Position numbers and translations under genes: made by a program. Positions 36,601-48,604 of a DNA stretch of 64,000 bases are shown in pieces. The notes under the pieces are model-generated. The model saw only the letters and a list, made by a program, of their open reading frames with translations, was not told the origin of the DNA and ran no database searches. Source of the DNA: Fennellomyces sp. T-0311 (taxonomy: Eukaryota > Mucoromycota > Mucoromycetes > Mucorales > Lichtheimiaceae); contig JALLLT010000003.1 of assembly GCA_025266875.1 (NCBI GenBank), positions 620,001-684,000 of the forward strand, read 5' to 3'. The first letter of the stretch is position 1. The number at the start of each line of letters is the position of its first letter.

Positions 36601-37711
36601 CTAGTCGTTCAAAAGTTGGTCGTAACCATCTGTTTTTTGTCAAATCAAGTCAGATCAGATTTTTCTTCCGCTCCCCAAGTAACTTACATGCACAAATGCC
36701 CTCCATATAACATGCAAGGACAATGCCTGAGCCCACTTGTGATACCGGGTGAGTAAACCTACAGAGCGTTTTAGAGACACGGTCATCATGCTGATCAGGC
36801 AGAAAATTTACCTTGTGAAAAAAGCTAGCATATAGAATATCTGCCAATGGTGCAGATGCAAACTAAGCTTACGGGTATAAGGGTTATGCAACTCGGGAAC
36901 TGCCGATTCCTGTTGTGTAACCGGCGCGACGGAGGAAGACTCTTCCGCTTCCTGCTGCTGCTCTTCGTCATTCTTTTTACTAGGCTTTTTCGACGCCAAT
37001 CGCGAGACGCGAAAGTTGTGGATCTTTGTTCGAATGTAATTCTCATTGTTTTCTTTGATCAAGGTCAAAGATACAACCATCAGAAAGATGGGGATCAGCA
37101 AGCTGCAGACGTAGTAAATGACGAACGGAAGCGCCAAAGTGGCTGCCCAGTAAATATGGAACGCAGCAAATGCAAGGATGATCCTATGTTTGTGATTCAG
37201 TAAATTCACCGTTGCCGCAAAAATAATTTGCAGTAAAGACTTACGCTACGGCTGTCAAAAACACGGCCCACATGCCGAATGGCCAGTTCTTGATGTTCGG
37301 TAGCGATCTATGCAAGAGAGTTGAGTGATAAAGTTAGAAGCTATTCCATATCGAAACCCGTTACGTTTTAGTAAAAGGAAGTTCAGCAATCAAAGCGTAG
37401 CCAAACAGAGACGGATAAAAGGCGACAACGGTGATCCAGCTATATGCACGGGTATAGTTTCCAAAGACAAATAGGATGGTGCCATAGCTTAAGCCCAACA
37501 TGACATCGCTCCAGTGCCTTGCCAGGGTCTTGTTGTTTGTTTCCCAGTTGTAGCGCTTGGCAACGATCTGGTAGATTGGATACGGCACGATCAAGAATGA
37601 CAGCATAAAGTAAAGCCATACGAGGGGGTTGAACGAGAACAAGGCGGTCTCGCGAACCGCGCTCGGATCGCTGAACTCGAGCTCAGGCTCATACGCTCCT
37701 GGAACGGGCAT
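36601..37711 (-). CDS. Polytopic membrane protein, fungal YPL162C-like
   Basis: Five exons: 37365..37711, 37245..37307, 36812..37183, 36688..36758 and 36601..36629; 293 residues. Several hydrophobic segments are visible (PLVWLYFMLSFLIVPYPIY, MLGLSYGTILFVFG, ILAFAAFHIYWAATLALPFVIY, YYVCSLLIPIFLMVV). A charged, Gln/Glu-rich cytosolic loop follows (KKNDEEQQQEAEE). The C-terminal block is HHWQIFYMLAFFTRF, SGIVLACYMEGICAYGYD. The HHWQ...FLTRF...GI-AYGYD pattern recalls the uncharacterised vacuolar-membrane protein Ypl162c of yeast, also about 270 residues. That resemblance is from memory and needs a search. No catalytic motif is seen. The last coding exon is only 29 nt and supplies YGYDQLLND. A purine tract (poly-A then GA repeats) lies just upstream of the start. 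Confidence 0.75.
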
Positions 37712-37725
37712 AATAGTATAGAAAG

Positions 37726-37763
37726 TAAAAAAAAAAAAAAAAAGAGAGAGAGAAAGAGAGAAA
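37726..37763. repeat. Poly-A / (GA)n tract
   Basis: A run of about 17 A followed by GA repeats immediately upstream of the membrane-protein start, in its 5' UTR or core promoter. Confidence 0.85.
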
Positions 37764-40700
37764 GCAAAAAGGCAATCCGACGATCCAAAGGGGGCACTTT
37801 AAGCGTGTTTTGTTACACGGGACATGCTTATTTTAGCTGCTTTTTCCACTCAGCACATGTCTCTCTCGCAAAGTTCATATGCAATCTGGATGAATCGTGT
37901 AAGGCAATCTGGAAACCCCTCTTTATTTCGATGGCTATAAAAAAAGCTTTTGTAATGCTTGGATGAGACGGAAACGAATAGGGTGTGTCGCAGCGAGCTG
38001 CTTTTTTTTTCTCCCAATATCCGTTGGATGATGTGGTGGACAGTGACCCGCCCTGGCTTTGTCGGAGAGTCAGAAAGCAGCGTTGTTCTTGGACATTGCG
38101 ATATTGGGTGAGACCGCTTTGTCGCGTTGCATGTATGTTCCACTGGTAGTTTTGAATGTCAGTACTTGAGCAATTCGGTGAGAGTATGGTGGCTTTGTAT
38201 GCTGCTTGTGAGATCTGATCGTCTGGGCGCTCGATGTAGTTAAGGCTGATTTTGAGTTCCAAACACGCTTGAATAATTTATTTCCTATGCAGGAGCAACT
38301 TGTTACTGTTTCTTCAATCACTTGACATGCCACCACGCTATTGCTCATTGAGAATTTTGAAATTCAAATGCGCAAATTCTTTTGCTATGAAATAATTCAA
38401 AAAGTACTTGCAAACGTGATCAACCAAAAAGTCATTTCTATGTTGACATTGTTCTTTCTTCCAGCACCAACTGCATGGTTGTTGGAAAGTTACCATGACA
38501 GCTGGTGTACATGGGCCTCACAAACCAGCGGATAAAATTAAGACATGACTGTGCTATCGAGTTTCGTTTCTACACGTGATGCAGACTCTTTTGTACCCTA
38601 CTGGCGCGATCACCGCGATGAATATCTCATCCTGGTCTCAGTGTATCGCTTTTAGAGCTCCTTATGTTATAAAGGGGAGGATTTTCGTTCAGACAAAGGT
38701 ACATGTACGTAAAACGATACAAATGATCGAAGGATGCAGACAAATCACTGGTAGCGTATTTTCTGACAAGGATACTGGTAGAATTTAAAGTATTTAGTAG
38801 TACAGAATCAATTCTATTATTTGCTCATATGGCAGGACTCCTCTATATAGATCCTGTCGCTGACTCAGGTCCAAGACCTTCAATGCGCTTTATGGTTGAA
38901 TACACTGCGGGATATGAGTGTTTGTGCGCTACTGTATTGCAATTTCGTTACTTATTCGTCAGTGTACAATCAATTGTAATGTAGCCTTTTTTTTACGTAT
39001 TGTTTAAAGATCTGAACTTAAGGTAGACGTAGTTTGTGGTGCTATTGAATCAATTCGCAGGACCCTACTGATAGAGACGACATTCGATGAGACTCTTCAT
39101 CCAGCACATGAGGCAAAAAGATCAGTTATTTAAATAATGATTGTGTTTGCCAAGATTGCTTTATGGACCATGCACCCATGAAAGGAACAACATTGTCATT
39201 CACACAACAAACGGCGGCGGTGTGATGTCGCTTTTAGACAGTTGCGTAAAGTATGAGCTGTATTCCCAAGATTCCAGTTGATGGAGACTTGGTGAGTTTA
39301 TTGTCATGCCACCGTATTCGTTTACATCTACCACCGTTACGCATAACCGTAATCACCTTTGATTTTGCTGTACAAATGCTCATTTCGAGATGATCAATGA
39401 ATATGGTTTTACTTGCACTACCGGATTCCAAAGTGTATGATGATTTTTGTAAATATCCATGGTCAAGAGCATTCATTCAGCGGCTCCCATTGCTAATTCC
39501 GGGACAGAGCACAGATGAAAAAGGCAAAGGGCGACTTGTCTGGTTCGGACTGGGGTTATCAAGAGCACACGCCGTGTGATTCCAATATGTGATTCTGGGG
39601 GTCCTTGGTTGCAGAATCTATCTACGATTGATAAACATCTACCTTGTACAAGTTCCTTGTGATTAGAATCTACTGTACATAGTGGCATTGGACTTAAGAT
39701 AATGTACTATGGACGGTCCATATCTGCAAGTAAGTCAACGGTGTGCCTGGAATGGTAAGATTATTGCTGCAGGAGCCGATGCTATTCTCTACGGAAAAAG
39801 CATTCCTAGCATCTTCTTCTCTGTGAAAGCGATTTGAAGTTCATTTGCAACTCGAGCAGCCTTCCTATTTTTCTATGAGTGCCCGATATCGCCGTGCACA
39901 TACTGGTCTGTTTCGATATGTACTACTCTATTAGCTACCATACTCTCTAGTGACTATATCTCAAAATACGTATGGGCGCACATCCAGCGCGTGGTATGAT
40001 AGACAGCAATATTGGCTTTACATCACCCACCAGAATACGAATATGCGTTGATCTGAGGAATGCTTCATTCGGTCAGAGAGCCAGCTTTTGTCGAGTACCT
40101 CATGGCGATGGGTCATGATATCGCTTGGTACATAATAGTAATATTTGTACAAGGATCATGTATAGTATGAAGGAGTATGATAACAATCACCATGATACAT
40201 GATGCAACGGTGTAAAAACGATAATGAAAAAGATGCGTATCGAGATAGTATACTTTTAGGTCAAAGGAGCGTCAGGATGGCAAACTTTTCTTTTTTGTAT
40301 ACATTTGTGTTGAAACCAGCACGCCATCATTTATGTACGTATGCGTTCATCCTGTTGTTTGTGGAAGCGAAAAGCCGAACGGGTGCTCGTCTTCAGCCTC
40401 GTTCGCACCGCTTAAGAGTACCCATTTGAAGGATTCTTTGATTAATTCAAGGATTACGCGGATCTATAAAATGATATCTAGAATCAGCGATAAGGATGCT
40501 TAGCGCCACCATCGAGTCTGTTATACACAAATCCAATGCTTTTGTGAATTTGCCAAATAGTCAGAGTCAGTAGTGCTGCTGAGACGTGCTCTGTCTTGAC
40601 CAGTATCACTCTGTGTACGTAGCGCTCTTCTTGATTGAGCTCAGGACTGTGATCTATTAAACGGGACAACATTGTGTGTGGCATATCATGCGTGTTTACT

Positions 40701-42413
40701 CGACGGCGTGGATTGCATGACTATGGGCGGAGAGGCGCTGCTTTCTTAAAAATCGTGCGTCGTTAATCATTCTCCCTGGTAAATCCTGTTTAATAAACCG
40801 TCGCGAAAAAACAGTAGTATGTTTGGTGTGTGCTGTCGGCGGCGGTGTCAACATATGTGCCAAGATGGTTTGCTACTGTGAGCATCCAATTGTGGCGCAG
40901 ATCATCCATATCGACTGATGTTGATGTGGCTGAATCCACCGAAGCAAACCTTACTTCAAAGAGTTTGCGATGCTCTGTTTTTGAACAGTCTTTTTTGTAG
41001 TGTTCGTCGTCTCGATTCTGATATTAGAGAAATAGCGTTTTGACGTGCTTGTCATACAGAGATGTTGATATAAAAGTTACAATGAAGGAAAGATGGAAGA
41101 AATTAGGAATGGCTTTCTTTTTTACTCGATCTTGTTGTTCTTGTCACAATTCTGCAAAAAATGATACTCCGTTGCTTGTTTTTTGTAGCTGCCACATCAT
41201 GGGTGATTTTGCAGTCTGTTGCACTTCTCTGCAGTGTTGTAATAAGAGACTTAGGCAGTACATCATGTTACATTATCACGCTTACTGTTTATTTTTCTAA
41301 TTAAAGCTGTGCTTGACCGGAAAACATCCGATAGAACCTGGCATTTTTCAGAAGTAGAAGGATTATGCGGAAGAGTACTTACCAAGAAAACTGCCATACT
41401 ATAGTTGGCGTCCTGTCCCATTTTGGGTTGTTGTTCCTGATTTTTTGGTGTGACCAATCCCGCATGCAGTGATGTGGCGTTATTCTTGGTTTATACTCGA
41501 ATTGGAGAGTTGTTGTTTTTTCTGGGCTATTCTTACATCATCGAACAAAAGATGATGCGTGCCGCTGTGAAAATGTGGACAGGGCGGTGATGATAAACAT
41601 CACTTTGTCCACACCGACCGCAAGGTAGCCCAAAGCGATGTTTTCCCTCCCCATGCCTCTGCGAATGGTGTTGGACCCGTAACGACTCGTTCCGTCACGT
41701 CCATTTGCAAGAATGAATTTTTGAAAGAGAGGCAGTTGCTTCGGGCATTGGCTGGTCTGGTGTTTGTAGAGGCGCATAATAAACAAGTTCTCTGTTGCCA
41801 CGGCAAGTATGTGAATGTTGTCATTGCAAACGAAAAAAAAAACGGAAGAACCTTTGATTCGTCAGCGGTCGTAATTCGCGACATATATGGCATAGCACTG
41901 AAAAGAACGTAAAAGAACAGAGGTCTATTTCCGAACAAGTATTGTTAAAAAAAGGACCTGGGCACCCAGCTGAACAAAGATGCACTCATGAGAAGACACA
42001 GGTACGTCAGCGAGGCAAGCTCGGTGGATAAAGCAAGTGTTGCATGAAAAACAGTTTATCGCGATTGTAAAACGTTGCATAAATAAAGGTGTAACGAGTT
42101 TCATGCAGCTTCCCAGCGCTTATCAACGGCGAAATAAGAGTGGGTTGTTATATTGGAACACTTTGTTTATAGTGAAGCCCGGTGATGGGACACGTGGTAT
42201 AATGTTCACACATAGAATAAACGCATTGGAGAGCGTGGTAGTGATTACTGCTTACAACAACATAAAAAAGAAACGATGCCAAAAGTGAAAACATGCAAGA
42301 ACGACGCGAGGAGAACGAAAGGAAGTGGCCAGCAGAGGGTACGTCGTGTAGTGGAGAGAAAGAAGAGAGAGGTACTGTACAGAAAGAGCGAAAACAAAAA
42401 AGAAAAACATACA
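37764..42413. other. Long region without a supportable gene
   Basis: About 4.6 kb. Frames reach 144 codons (37828..38262, minus) but show no domain, no splice-joined partner and no paralogue in the window. One minus frame, 40484..40684, has protein-like composition (LSRLIDHSPELNQEERYVHRVILVKTEH) and could be a remnant of a decayed gene, but neighbouring frames do not extend it. Confidence 0.4.
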
Positions 42414-42961
42414 TCATGCGGAGGGTTGTGTTGTTGTTGTGGCATGGTTATGTAGCATGACCAAGAGGTTTGCGGCATCCTCCTCGTCTGAGGAGAACAA
42501 GAGGCCCGGATCTTCCTTTCTCGCGGAAGACGTGGAGGTGGACGAGGACTTTTTGACTTGCTGGAAGCGGTATCGGGGCGAGGTACTTCGTTTGGCGGAT
42601 AGTGGGCTTCTGATATTATACAGCGGGGTACTACGCGTCGCCCTTATCGGTGGCGAGACTGAAGGCGACTCGTTGGGATAGTAGCGACGATAGTAATTGG
42701 GCAGCGGCTCTTCCTTCTTCTTGGTCTTTTTCCGTCGTGGCGTTGCGGCGGGCTGGAACAGACTCAATTCGAGCGTGTGCAGATCGTACTTTTCGTATCC
42801 GTATTGCCTTTTAAAGTTCGCAAGGGCGAGCCTCGTTCTGAGTCGATGCATCATCTATGGAGAGAAAGGGGGGGTTCCATTTATTCATCAGTCGCCGCCA
42901 ACGCGTCGTCGGGACGGTCGGTTACCTCTGCAATGTCGGATCCCTGCAATGATTGCGACAT
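42414..42961 (-). CDS. Whi5/Nrm1-like transcriptional repressor of G1/S genes
   Basis: Two exons, 42926..42961 and 42414..42854, with a 71-nt intron, give 158 residues. Near the N-terminus is LRTRLALANFKRQYGYEKYDLHTLE (about 17-41 in parts). This matches the short helical GTB motif of the Whi5/Nrm1 family (L-R-x-R-L-x-L-A-x-F-K, then an aromatic/Gly and a Leu-rich end). The rest is basic, Ser/Pro-rich and apparently disordered. It includes several SP/TP sites (ESPSVSPP, RSPLS, RSTSPR) suited to CDK phosphorylation. Family members bind SBF/MBF and repress G1/S transcription until phosphorylated (Whi5), or act in feedback (Nrm1). Two adjacent ACGCG motifs lie about 90 bp upstream. It is divergent from the CobW-type GTPase gene. 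Confidence 0.72.
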
Positions 42962-43049
42962 GGCGAAACAAAAACGCGCAATGTGAGGGAGGGAGTAGAA
43001 AGAAAAAATAAAAAAAAAGAAACGATAGGGAGACTTTTTCTAATGATGA

Positions 43050-43061
43050 ACGCGAACGCGT
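43050..43061. promoter_or_regulatory. Paired MCB-like sites (ACGCGA ACGCGT)
   Basis: Two abutting six-base units; the second is a perfect MluI cell-cycle box (ACGCGT), the site bound by MBF. They lie about 90-100 bp upstream of the Whi5/Nrm1-like start in the shared promoter. A further ACGCGT is in that gene's intron (42901..42906). A function in feedback control is inference. Confidence 0.55.
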
Positions 43062-43486
43062 GGTGGTAAGGACGATAGGGGAAGGGAAGCGAGGAGGGAT
43101 TCGGAAGGGAAACGAGAGGGAAAGAAGGGAGGAAAACAATGTTAACGAGTGAGTGTGAAGCGCGCTCTTTTTCTTTGTCGACTACCAAACCGCATGACTC
43201 TCGACCCCCCGTTCCTTAGGAGCGGAGCATCACCGGCATGGATTCGGTTTTTCTTTTTTTTGTTGGCTGTTGATAGGCAATGCATCACCGCTGATTCCCT
43301 TTGTCCCTCCCCCCCTTGCTTCGATGGCGACTGCCAGATCTCGCTGCTCATGTATGGCCGCTATCGTCTGCACCAAGGGCCTGTATGTACAAAAAAGCGC
43401 ACGGCCCCCAACAGAATTTAATGGGGAAGCGAGAGCCAAACGGGCATTCAAATTTCGCCCTTTCTTTCGCGTTTAGCTTCCCACAC
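43062..43486. promoter_or_regulatory. Divergent promoter, repressor / CobW-type GTPase
   Basis: The remainder of the 525-bp intergenic region, G/A-rich near the repressor and CT-rich near the GTPase. No other site is claimed. Confidence 0.4.
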
Positions 43487-44630
43487 ATGCCACGCGTTCC
43501 CGTAACCGTGCTGACCGGCTTCCTAGGCGCAGGCAAGACCACGCTGCTCAACCGTATCCTGGACAGCGTCAAGTCCGGCCGCATTCCGGAGCGCATTGCC
43601 GTGATTGAGAATGAGTTTGCGGCGGCATTCGGTATTGTACGTTGAAAGCCAGTGGGTGTAAAAAAGCGTGTGTGCGTGTGTGTATGTGTGCTGAGAAAGT
43701 CCCGAAAAAGGAAAACGAGATTATCCACCAGGACCTGGCGGAGGACATTCAGCATCTTTACGAATTTGGCTGGTTCGTTGTTGGGCCTTGCACAATCACC
43801 GGATACTCAAGCCGCTATGTAGGGGCTGCGTGTGCTGCTCGTCCAGCGGCGAGCTGATCAATGCGCTTGTTGAGATTGCAAACAAAAACGAGTGCACAGA
43901 AAAAAAGATACAACATGTGATCCTCGAATCCACGGGTCTGGCTGAACCTGGGCCTATCCTCCACATGATCCAGCGCGGTGCCGATGGTCGAGGCAGCGAC
44001 GATATTGTGCAAAACTTTTACGTCGACGGCATCGTCACCCTGGTCGACGCAAAGCATTTCTTTGGCCGTCTGCGCGCCGCCGAGAAGCAGCAGGACACCT
44101 ACAAGAACGAGCCCTTGGCCCAGATCAGCGTCACCGACTGCATCCTGCTCAACAAGATCGATCTGGTCGACGCCAAGGAACTGGCTGCCGTCAAGGAGTA
44201 TATCCACAACCACAACCCCAAGGCACGTTTGGTGGAAACCACCTATGCCGACGTGAATGTCGAATCCCTGTTTGGCCTGCGCCCAGAGGCCTCGGTCGAA
44301 ACGGTCGAGTTGTCGGCCAAGCAGCACGACCCGACGATCGAGCAGACCATGCTGTTGGTGACCGGCCGGTCGGTGGACAAGGACAGGGTGCTGGCGTTTG
44401 TGCGCCGCGAAGCCAAGGAATTGCAGGCGTATCGCGTCAAGGGAGTGCTGGCGGTGGCGGGCAGCGATAGCAAGATTGTCGTGCAGGGTGTGGGCGATGA
44501 TCTGGCGGTGACCGACGAGAGGGTGTGGGACGCGGATGAGCCGAGGGATAGCCGGCTGACGTTTATCGGCAAAGATATGAAGCGACAGGGCGATCGACTC
44601 CAAGCAGAGTTCGAAGAGATGGCCCTCTGA
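43487..44630 (+). CDS. CobW/ZNG-family (COG0523) metal-chaperone GTPase
   Basis: Three exons, 43487..43636, 43711..43772 and 43823..44630, give 339 residues. Visible motifs are the Walker [10 protein letters not shown] (about 10-18), ENEF after strand 2, the metal-binding GCVCC, the Walker B-like [13 protein letters not shown], and the guanine-specificity NKID. A CobW C-terminal domain follows ([10 protein letters not shown]...). Such GTPases bind zinc or another metal through the Cys motif and deliver it to client enzymes; the eukaryotic ZNG1 branch serves methionine aminopeptidase. Here the residue before GCVCC is Trp (FGWGCVCC) where Asn or Cys is usual. Codon use is markedly GC-ending compared with the accessory genes, as in NTF2 and the PDI gene nearby, so it may simply be highly expressed. 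Intron 1 contains a GT-rich tract (about 43667..43692). Confidence 0.87.
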
Positions 44631-44742
44631 AAGTGTGTAGTGCTGCAACAATTAAATTGATTGGCCAACGAAGAAAAAAAAACTTCGTAACTTGGCCCCG
44701 AGCTCTCTTTCACTCTTTTATTCCACATTTCCACCCAACGCC

Positions 44743-45323
44743 ATGGCTGATTTCAACGAAGTCTCTAAAGCATTCGTTAAGTTTTACTACGACACCTTTG
44801 ACTCAAACCGAGCCTCGCTCCTTCCCCTCTACGTGAGTTTCTGCTTGCCCTGATTCATTCTTATTTTTTTATAAGAAAAAAAAAGACGCGGACTTTTTAA
44901 CCAGAGTGAATAGAGAGATCCCTCCATGTTGACCTTTGAGGGCCAACAATTCCGCGGTGCCCAAGCCATTGTTGAGAAGCTCGCCGTAAGATGACAGCGT
45001 TGCCATGGGACAGGAACAAACAGGAAACTAAAAATTATTTTGCACGCAGAGTCTTCCCTTCAGCAAGGTTGCCCACCGTGTTAGCACCATCGACGCGCAG
45101 CCCAGCTTCAACGACGGCGCCATCCTGGTGTCGGTCACCGGTCAGCTTTTGGTAAGTGGACGGCGGCGCGGGAAAGGTAGAACCTGACGGGATCCTGACG
45201 CGCGCGGCTGTGTAGGTTGACGAAGAGCAGAACCCCCAGATGTTCTCGCAGGCCTTCCACCTGGTTCCTGACAACGGTCAGTACTGGGTGTACAACGACA
45301 TTTTCCGCCTGAACTACGCGTAA
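44743..45323 (+). CDS. NTF2: Nuclear transport factor 2
   Basis: Four exons: 44743..44832, 44914..44985, 45050..45151 and 45216..45323; 123 residues, the family length. Recognisable stretches are [47 protein letters not shown] and the C-terminal [29 protein letters not shown]2 is a homodimer that carries Ran-GDP into the nucleus and binds FxFG nucleoporins. Codon use is strongly biased, as expected for an abundant protein. The stop is about 130 bp from the convergent end of the PDI gene. Confidence 0.96.
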
Positions 45324-45454
45324 AATGGCGCTCGCCCCTTCCCCCTTATTAAAGATTGATGCAAATTACCGAGCGCGGTTTAATGTAGTAATGCTGTCTT
45401 ATTGAAAGAAAAAAAGACAAAAAAAAGAGACGTTATGCTTTTTGTGTGTGATAT

Positions 45455-47012
45455 TTACAGTTCATCTTTGACCGGCTTGGCCTTCTTGTCGAACGCACCA
45501 AGGATGTTGTGACGGATCGTAAAGTCATCCACCTTGTTCAGCGCCACCGTGTTGCTCTTGACAATGCGAGCAACGCGCGCCGTTTCGCTCTTGACGTATG
45601 CATCGCCGTGCTCGAGGATCTTCTTCATGAACACGGCGTAGAACTTGGCGTTGCGCGTACCCAGCTCCTTGGCAATCGCCTCAGCCGCAGCCTTGATCTC
45701 GTCACGCTTGGCCTTGTCCGTCGTGGAGATAAATTCGATCGCCAGCTTGTCCAGCTGAGCAATGCGGCCAGCCTGCGTGTTACTTTGCGCGTTAGTAACA
45801 GCCACTTCCCCCTTTGGCTGAACTTACCAAAGTATCGAGACCACCACCGACAACGCGGCGTGTGCCGCATTTTTGGTTCAAGAATTCAATGAAGCCGGAT
45901 TCGGAGCGAGGACCTTCGTACAAAACAGCCTCCTTTTCGTCGCCAGCGGGGAAGAACTTGATGGTGGGGAAGCCCGACACGTCATATTGGGAGCCAATGT
46001 CGCGTTCGCTGTCAGCATCAATCTTGGCCACCTTGCACTAAACCAAACATGTGTGTCAAAGTCACCGCTTTCTTCCCAAACTTTATGTACGCGCTTACGT
46101 TAGGCTCGTTGGCAAAGGCCGTGGCCACCTTCTCGTAGATGGGAGCTAGTAGACAAAGAAAAAGCCATCAGCATTTCAGCCTGCCCTTTTTTTTTTTATC
46201 AACCCGGCAAACTCACCCAAGTTCTTGCAGTGACCGCACCACGGAGCATAAAACTCAACCAGAACATTCTGCTTGGGATCCTTGACGACGGTATCAAAGT
46301 TCTTTGACGTCAGGACAACCACATCCGACTTTGTAGACTTGATGCGAGGGCGAATAGCCGTTTTTTCCTGAATAAACTTGGAAAGCGAATCAAGGTCACG
46401 ACCACCACGATAATCCTCAACGCCCTCAGAAGAAGTGACGCCCTTGGGGAACCATTTGAGAGTAGGGAAGCCTTGGACACCAAACCGACCACCCAAATCA
46501 CGGTGTTCGTCCGCATCGACTTTGGCAATAACCACTTGGTCTTGAGCATTGGCAAACGCGTCACCCAACTCTTCGTAAATCGGTGCCAACTTTTTGCAAT
46601 GTCCACACCAAGGAGCATAGAATTCCACAAGCGCAGGTCGCGAACCATCAATAACCTTGTCAAAGTTGCCTTGGTTCAACACAAACACGTTGCCTTCCAT
46701 GACAATCGCTCCAGCATTGCCACTAATGGCGCCTGAAGCTCTGGCGCGCAAGTAATCAACAAAGTCGCTGGGTGAATTGAAATCTTTGAGTTGATCGAAA
46801 GCAACATTCACTTGATTGGCAATTTTCTCGGGTGTCGTGGCCTTGATATTGGTCCACGCTGTTTGTAAATGGTGTTGCACAGTAGGTACATCCAGCTGTT
46901 TGGCTTGGTCAACCAAGGTGAGAGCAATGTCGCCACCTTTGTAATGATCGTAGCCGAGAAAAGCGGCGTTCACCAGCACAAGCAGGAGAAACACGTTACG
47001 GAAGAACGCCAT
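45455..47012 (-). CDS. ER protein disulfide isomerase with two thioredoxin domains, ERp29-type C-terminus and KDEL
   Basis: Four exons: 46217..47012, 46099..46145, 45828..46037 and 45455..45772; 456 residues. A hydrophobic signal (VFLLLVLVNAAFLG) is followed by an unusual helical segment of about 75 residues. Two thioredoxin domains with active sites WCGHC come next (Cys136/139 and Cys259/262). Then comes a helical domain of the ERp29/P5-D type (LDKLAIEFISTTDKAKRDEI...). The protein ends VKDEL, an ER-retrieval signal. It would form and rearrange disulfides in secretory proteins. The two-domain plus ERp29c layout matches fungal ERp38-like proteins. The extra N-terminal helical region is not part of the standard layout. 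Exon 2 is only 47 nt and completes the second thioredoxin fold (APIYEKVATAFANEPN). Confidence 0.93.
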
Positions 47013-48604
47013 GGTGAAAGATATAAAAAAGAAAGGGGAAAAAAAAAGGTGCTTGACTAATCGGCTGAGAAGGGACCTTGCTTAAATTCAACACCAAATG
47101 CCGCGAATCATATGTCTACAAGTATCTTTTGGCATATGATTGGCCGTGTAAGCATATCAATCCTGCTCCTTCTTTTTTTCTTTTGGCAACCTTTCCGCTT
47201 CATTGTCCCTGTTCACTGCCGTCTGCTCCTCTTCCTCCTCCTCTTGTCACCAACCCTGTTGCCGCATACCAATCCTCGACGTTCCCAACTATCGATTGCT
47301 GCATATCCCTATTGCCCTGCGCCACTTCCGTAAAAGGTATAGCCGAACGGGGATAAATAATGCGTGATTACGGCAAGGAAAAGAGGTCGTGGTTTATATA
47401 TAGCACTAAATATAGAGTCTGTAGGCGGGAAGAAGGTGCCAATGAACAAAGAACAATTCCTTCCTCCTGAAACGCTAATAATACGCGCAATTGACGAGGC
47501 GCGTCGGCTAGCTTTGGTTATATCCGCCGGCAAATCAGTCACAAGTTGTTAATTACATTACCTGATCCAAATGTATGGCCACCATCCTAGTATGACGTGC
47601 TTTTCGCCGTATTAAAATCGACTATCAGACACGGTTTTTCGTCCCTCGATGAGCCTGTGAGCGCGGAGCATCTTTCTTTAAAATGCGTCAAAAGCAGACC
47701 ATGCACTGCCAAGTCATTCATTGGATGCTAAGGCAAGTCAGACAGAAAGGCCAACAGTTTTCACTTCGGGATCGATTTAACATGTTGAGATAAGTACTCG
47801 CCATTTTGATTCGATGGATGACGAGCGAGCCCTTGGGCCGTGCTACTTGCTGCAATAGGGTCGTCCATACTTTATCTCTGTGAGATGATTGTTCTGCTAA
47901 ACTTTTGATTAACAAAGCAGTGTTTAACGCGGCATAACGGACAGTCTCTTGCATAGTTTTGCTCTATTTTTATCTACCTTTCGGTTTCTCCGTTTTCGTT
48001 CTTGCAAAAACACAGACATGTCATTGTGGTCATGAACGGCTGGTATTGACCCTTCACTTTTGTTGTTATTGACATTGGAGGAAAACTTTGTTCGATCGAA
48101 GCTGCTTTACATTATTCCAGTTGTTGTGGCTATGACTTCGTCATCTGATCGTTATATCTTTTCTTTCGTTTCCTTCAATGCTAGCAATATGCGCACACCA
48201 TAATAGCGCTGTTCAAGTTATATCACTGCTATGCCATGTGCATGAATAGCTAGTCCAATCGTATCAAGCAAGGTACAGACTATCCTCATTTATAACATAC
48301 AAGCTTTAAATCTGATTGGTCGGGAAGTGGCATCTTGCATGAGTCTAGTGCTGCAGTAAAATCTCGCATCTCTCATTTCACTTCACTTTCGTCGCGTTTC
48401 TGGTATGAATAAATGAATGATTGCAATGGTCGTAAAGCAGCCCAATTACCCTTTTTCATAGATTGATAGGGTTTGCGGTGATCATTGAAAGAGCATTACT
48501 TTTGCCAGCTTTGAACGGATTGACGGCACCAGGTACATTCAATGATTCTTGATCTCATGATAACGCGTAATATTGATGTTCTGCTCCTATCTAATGGTAT
48601 TTGA
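47013..48604. other. Intergenic; weak small-ORF candidate only
   Basis: PDI promoter and spacer. A minus-strand stretch from 47954 (QETVRYAALNTALLIKSLAEQ) is protein-like and could splice (donor near 47803, acceptor near 47730) to a short product, but nothing identifies it. Confidence 0.35.

Noticed and set aside
37828..38262. 144-codon minus-strand frame
   Set aside because: No recognisable domain, irregular composition, no intron structure typical of neighbours, and two overlapping minus frames of similar quality.
41263..41457. Short minus-strand frame with MGQDANYSMAVFL and a nearby GTAAGT
   Set aside because: A 13-residue exon with no identifiable continuation; could not be assembled into a protein.
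43815..44651. 278-codon open frame on the minus strand
   Set aside because: Antisense to exon 3 of the CobW-type GTPase; its openness is a side effect of GC-ending codons in the sense gene.
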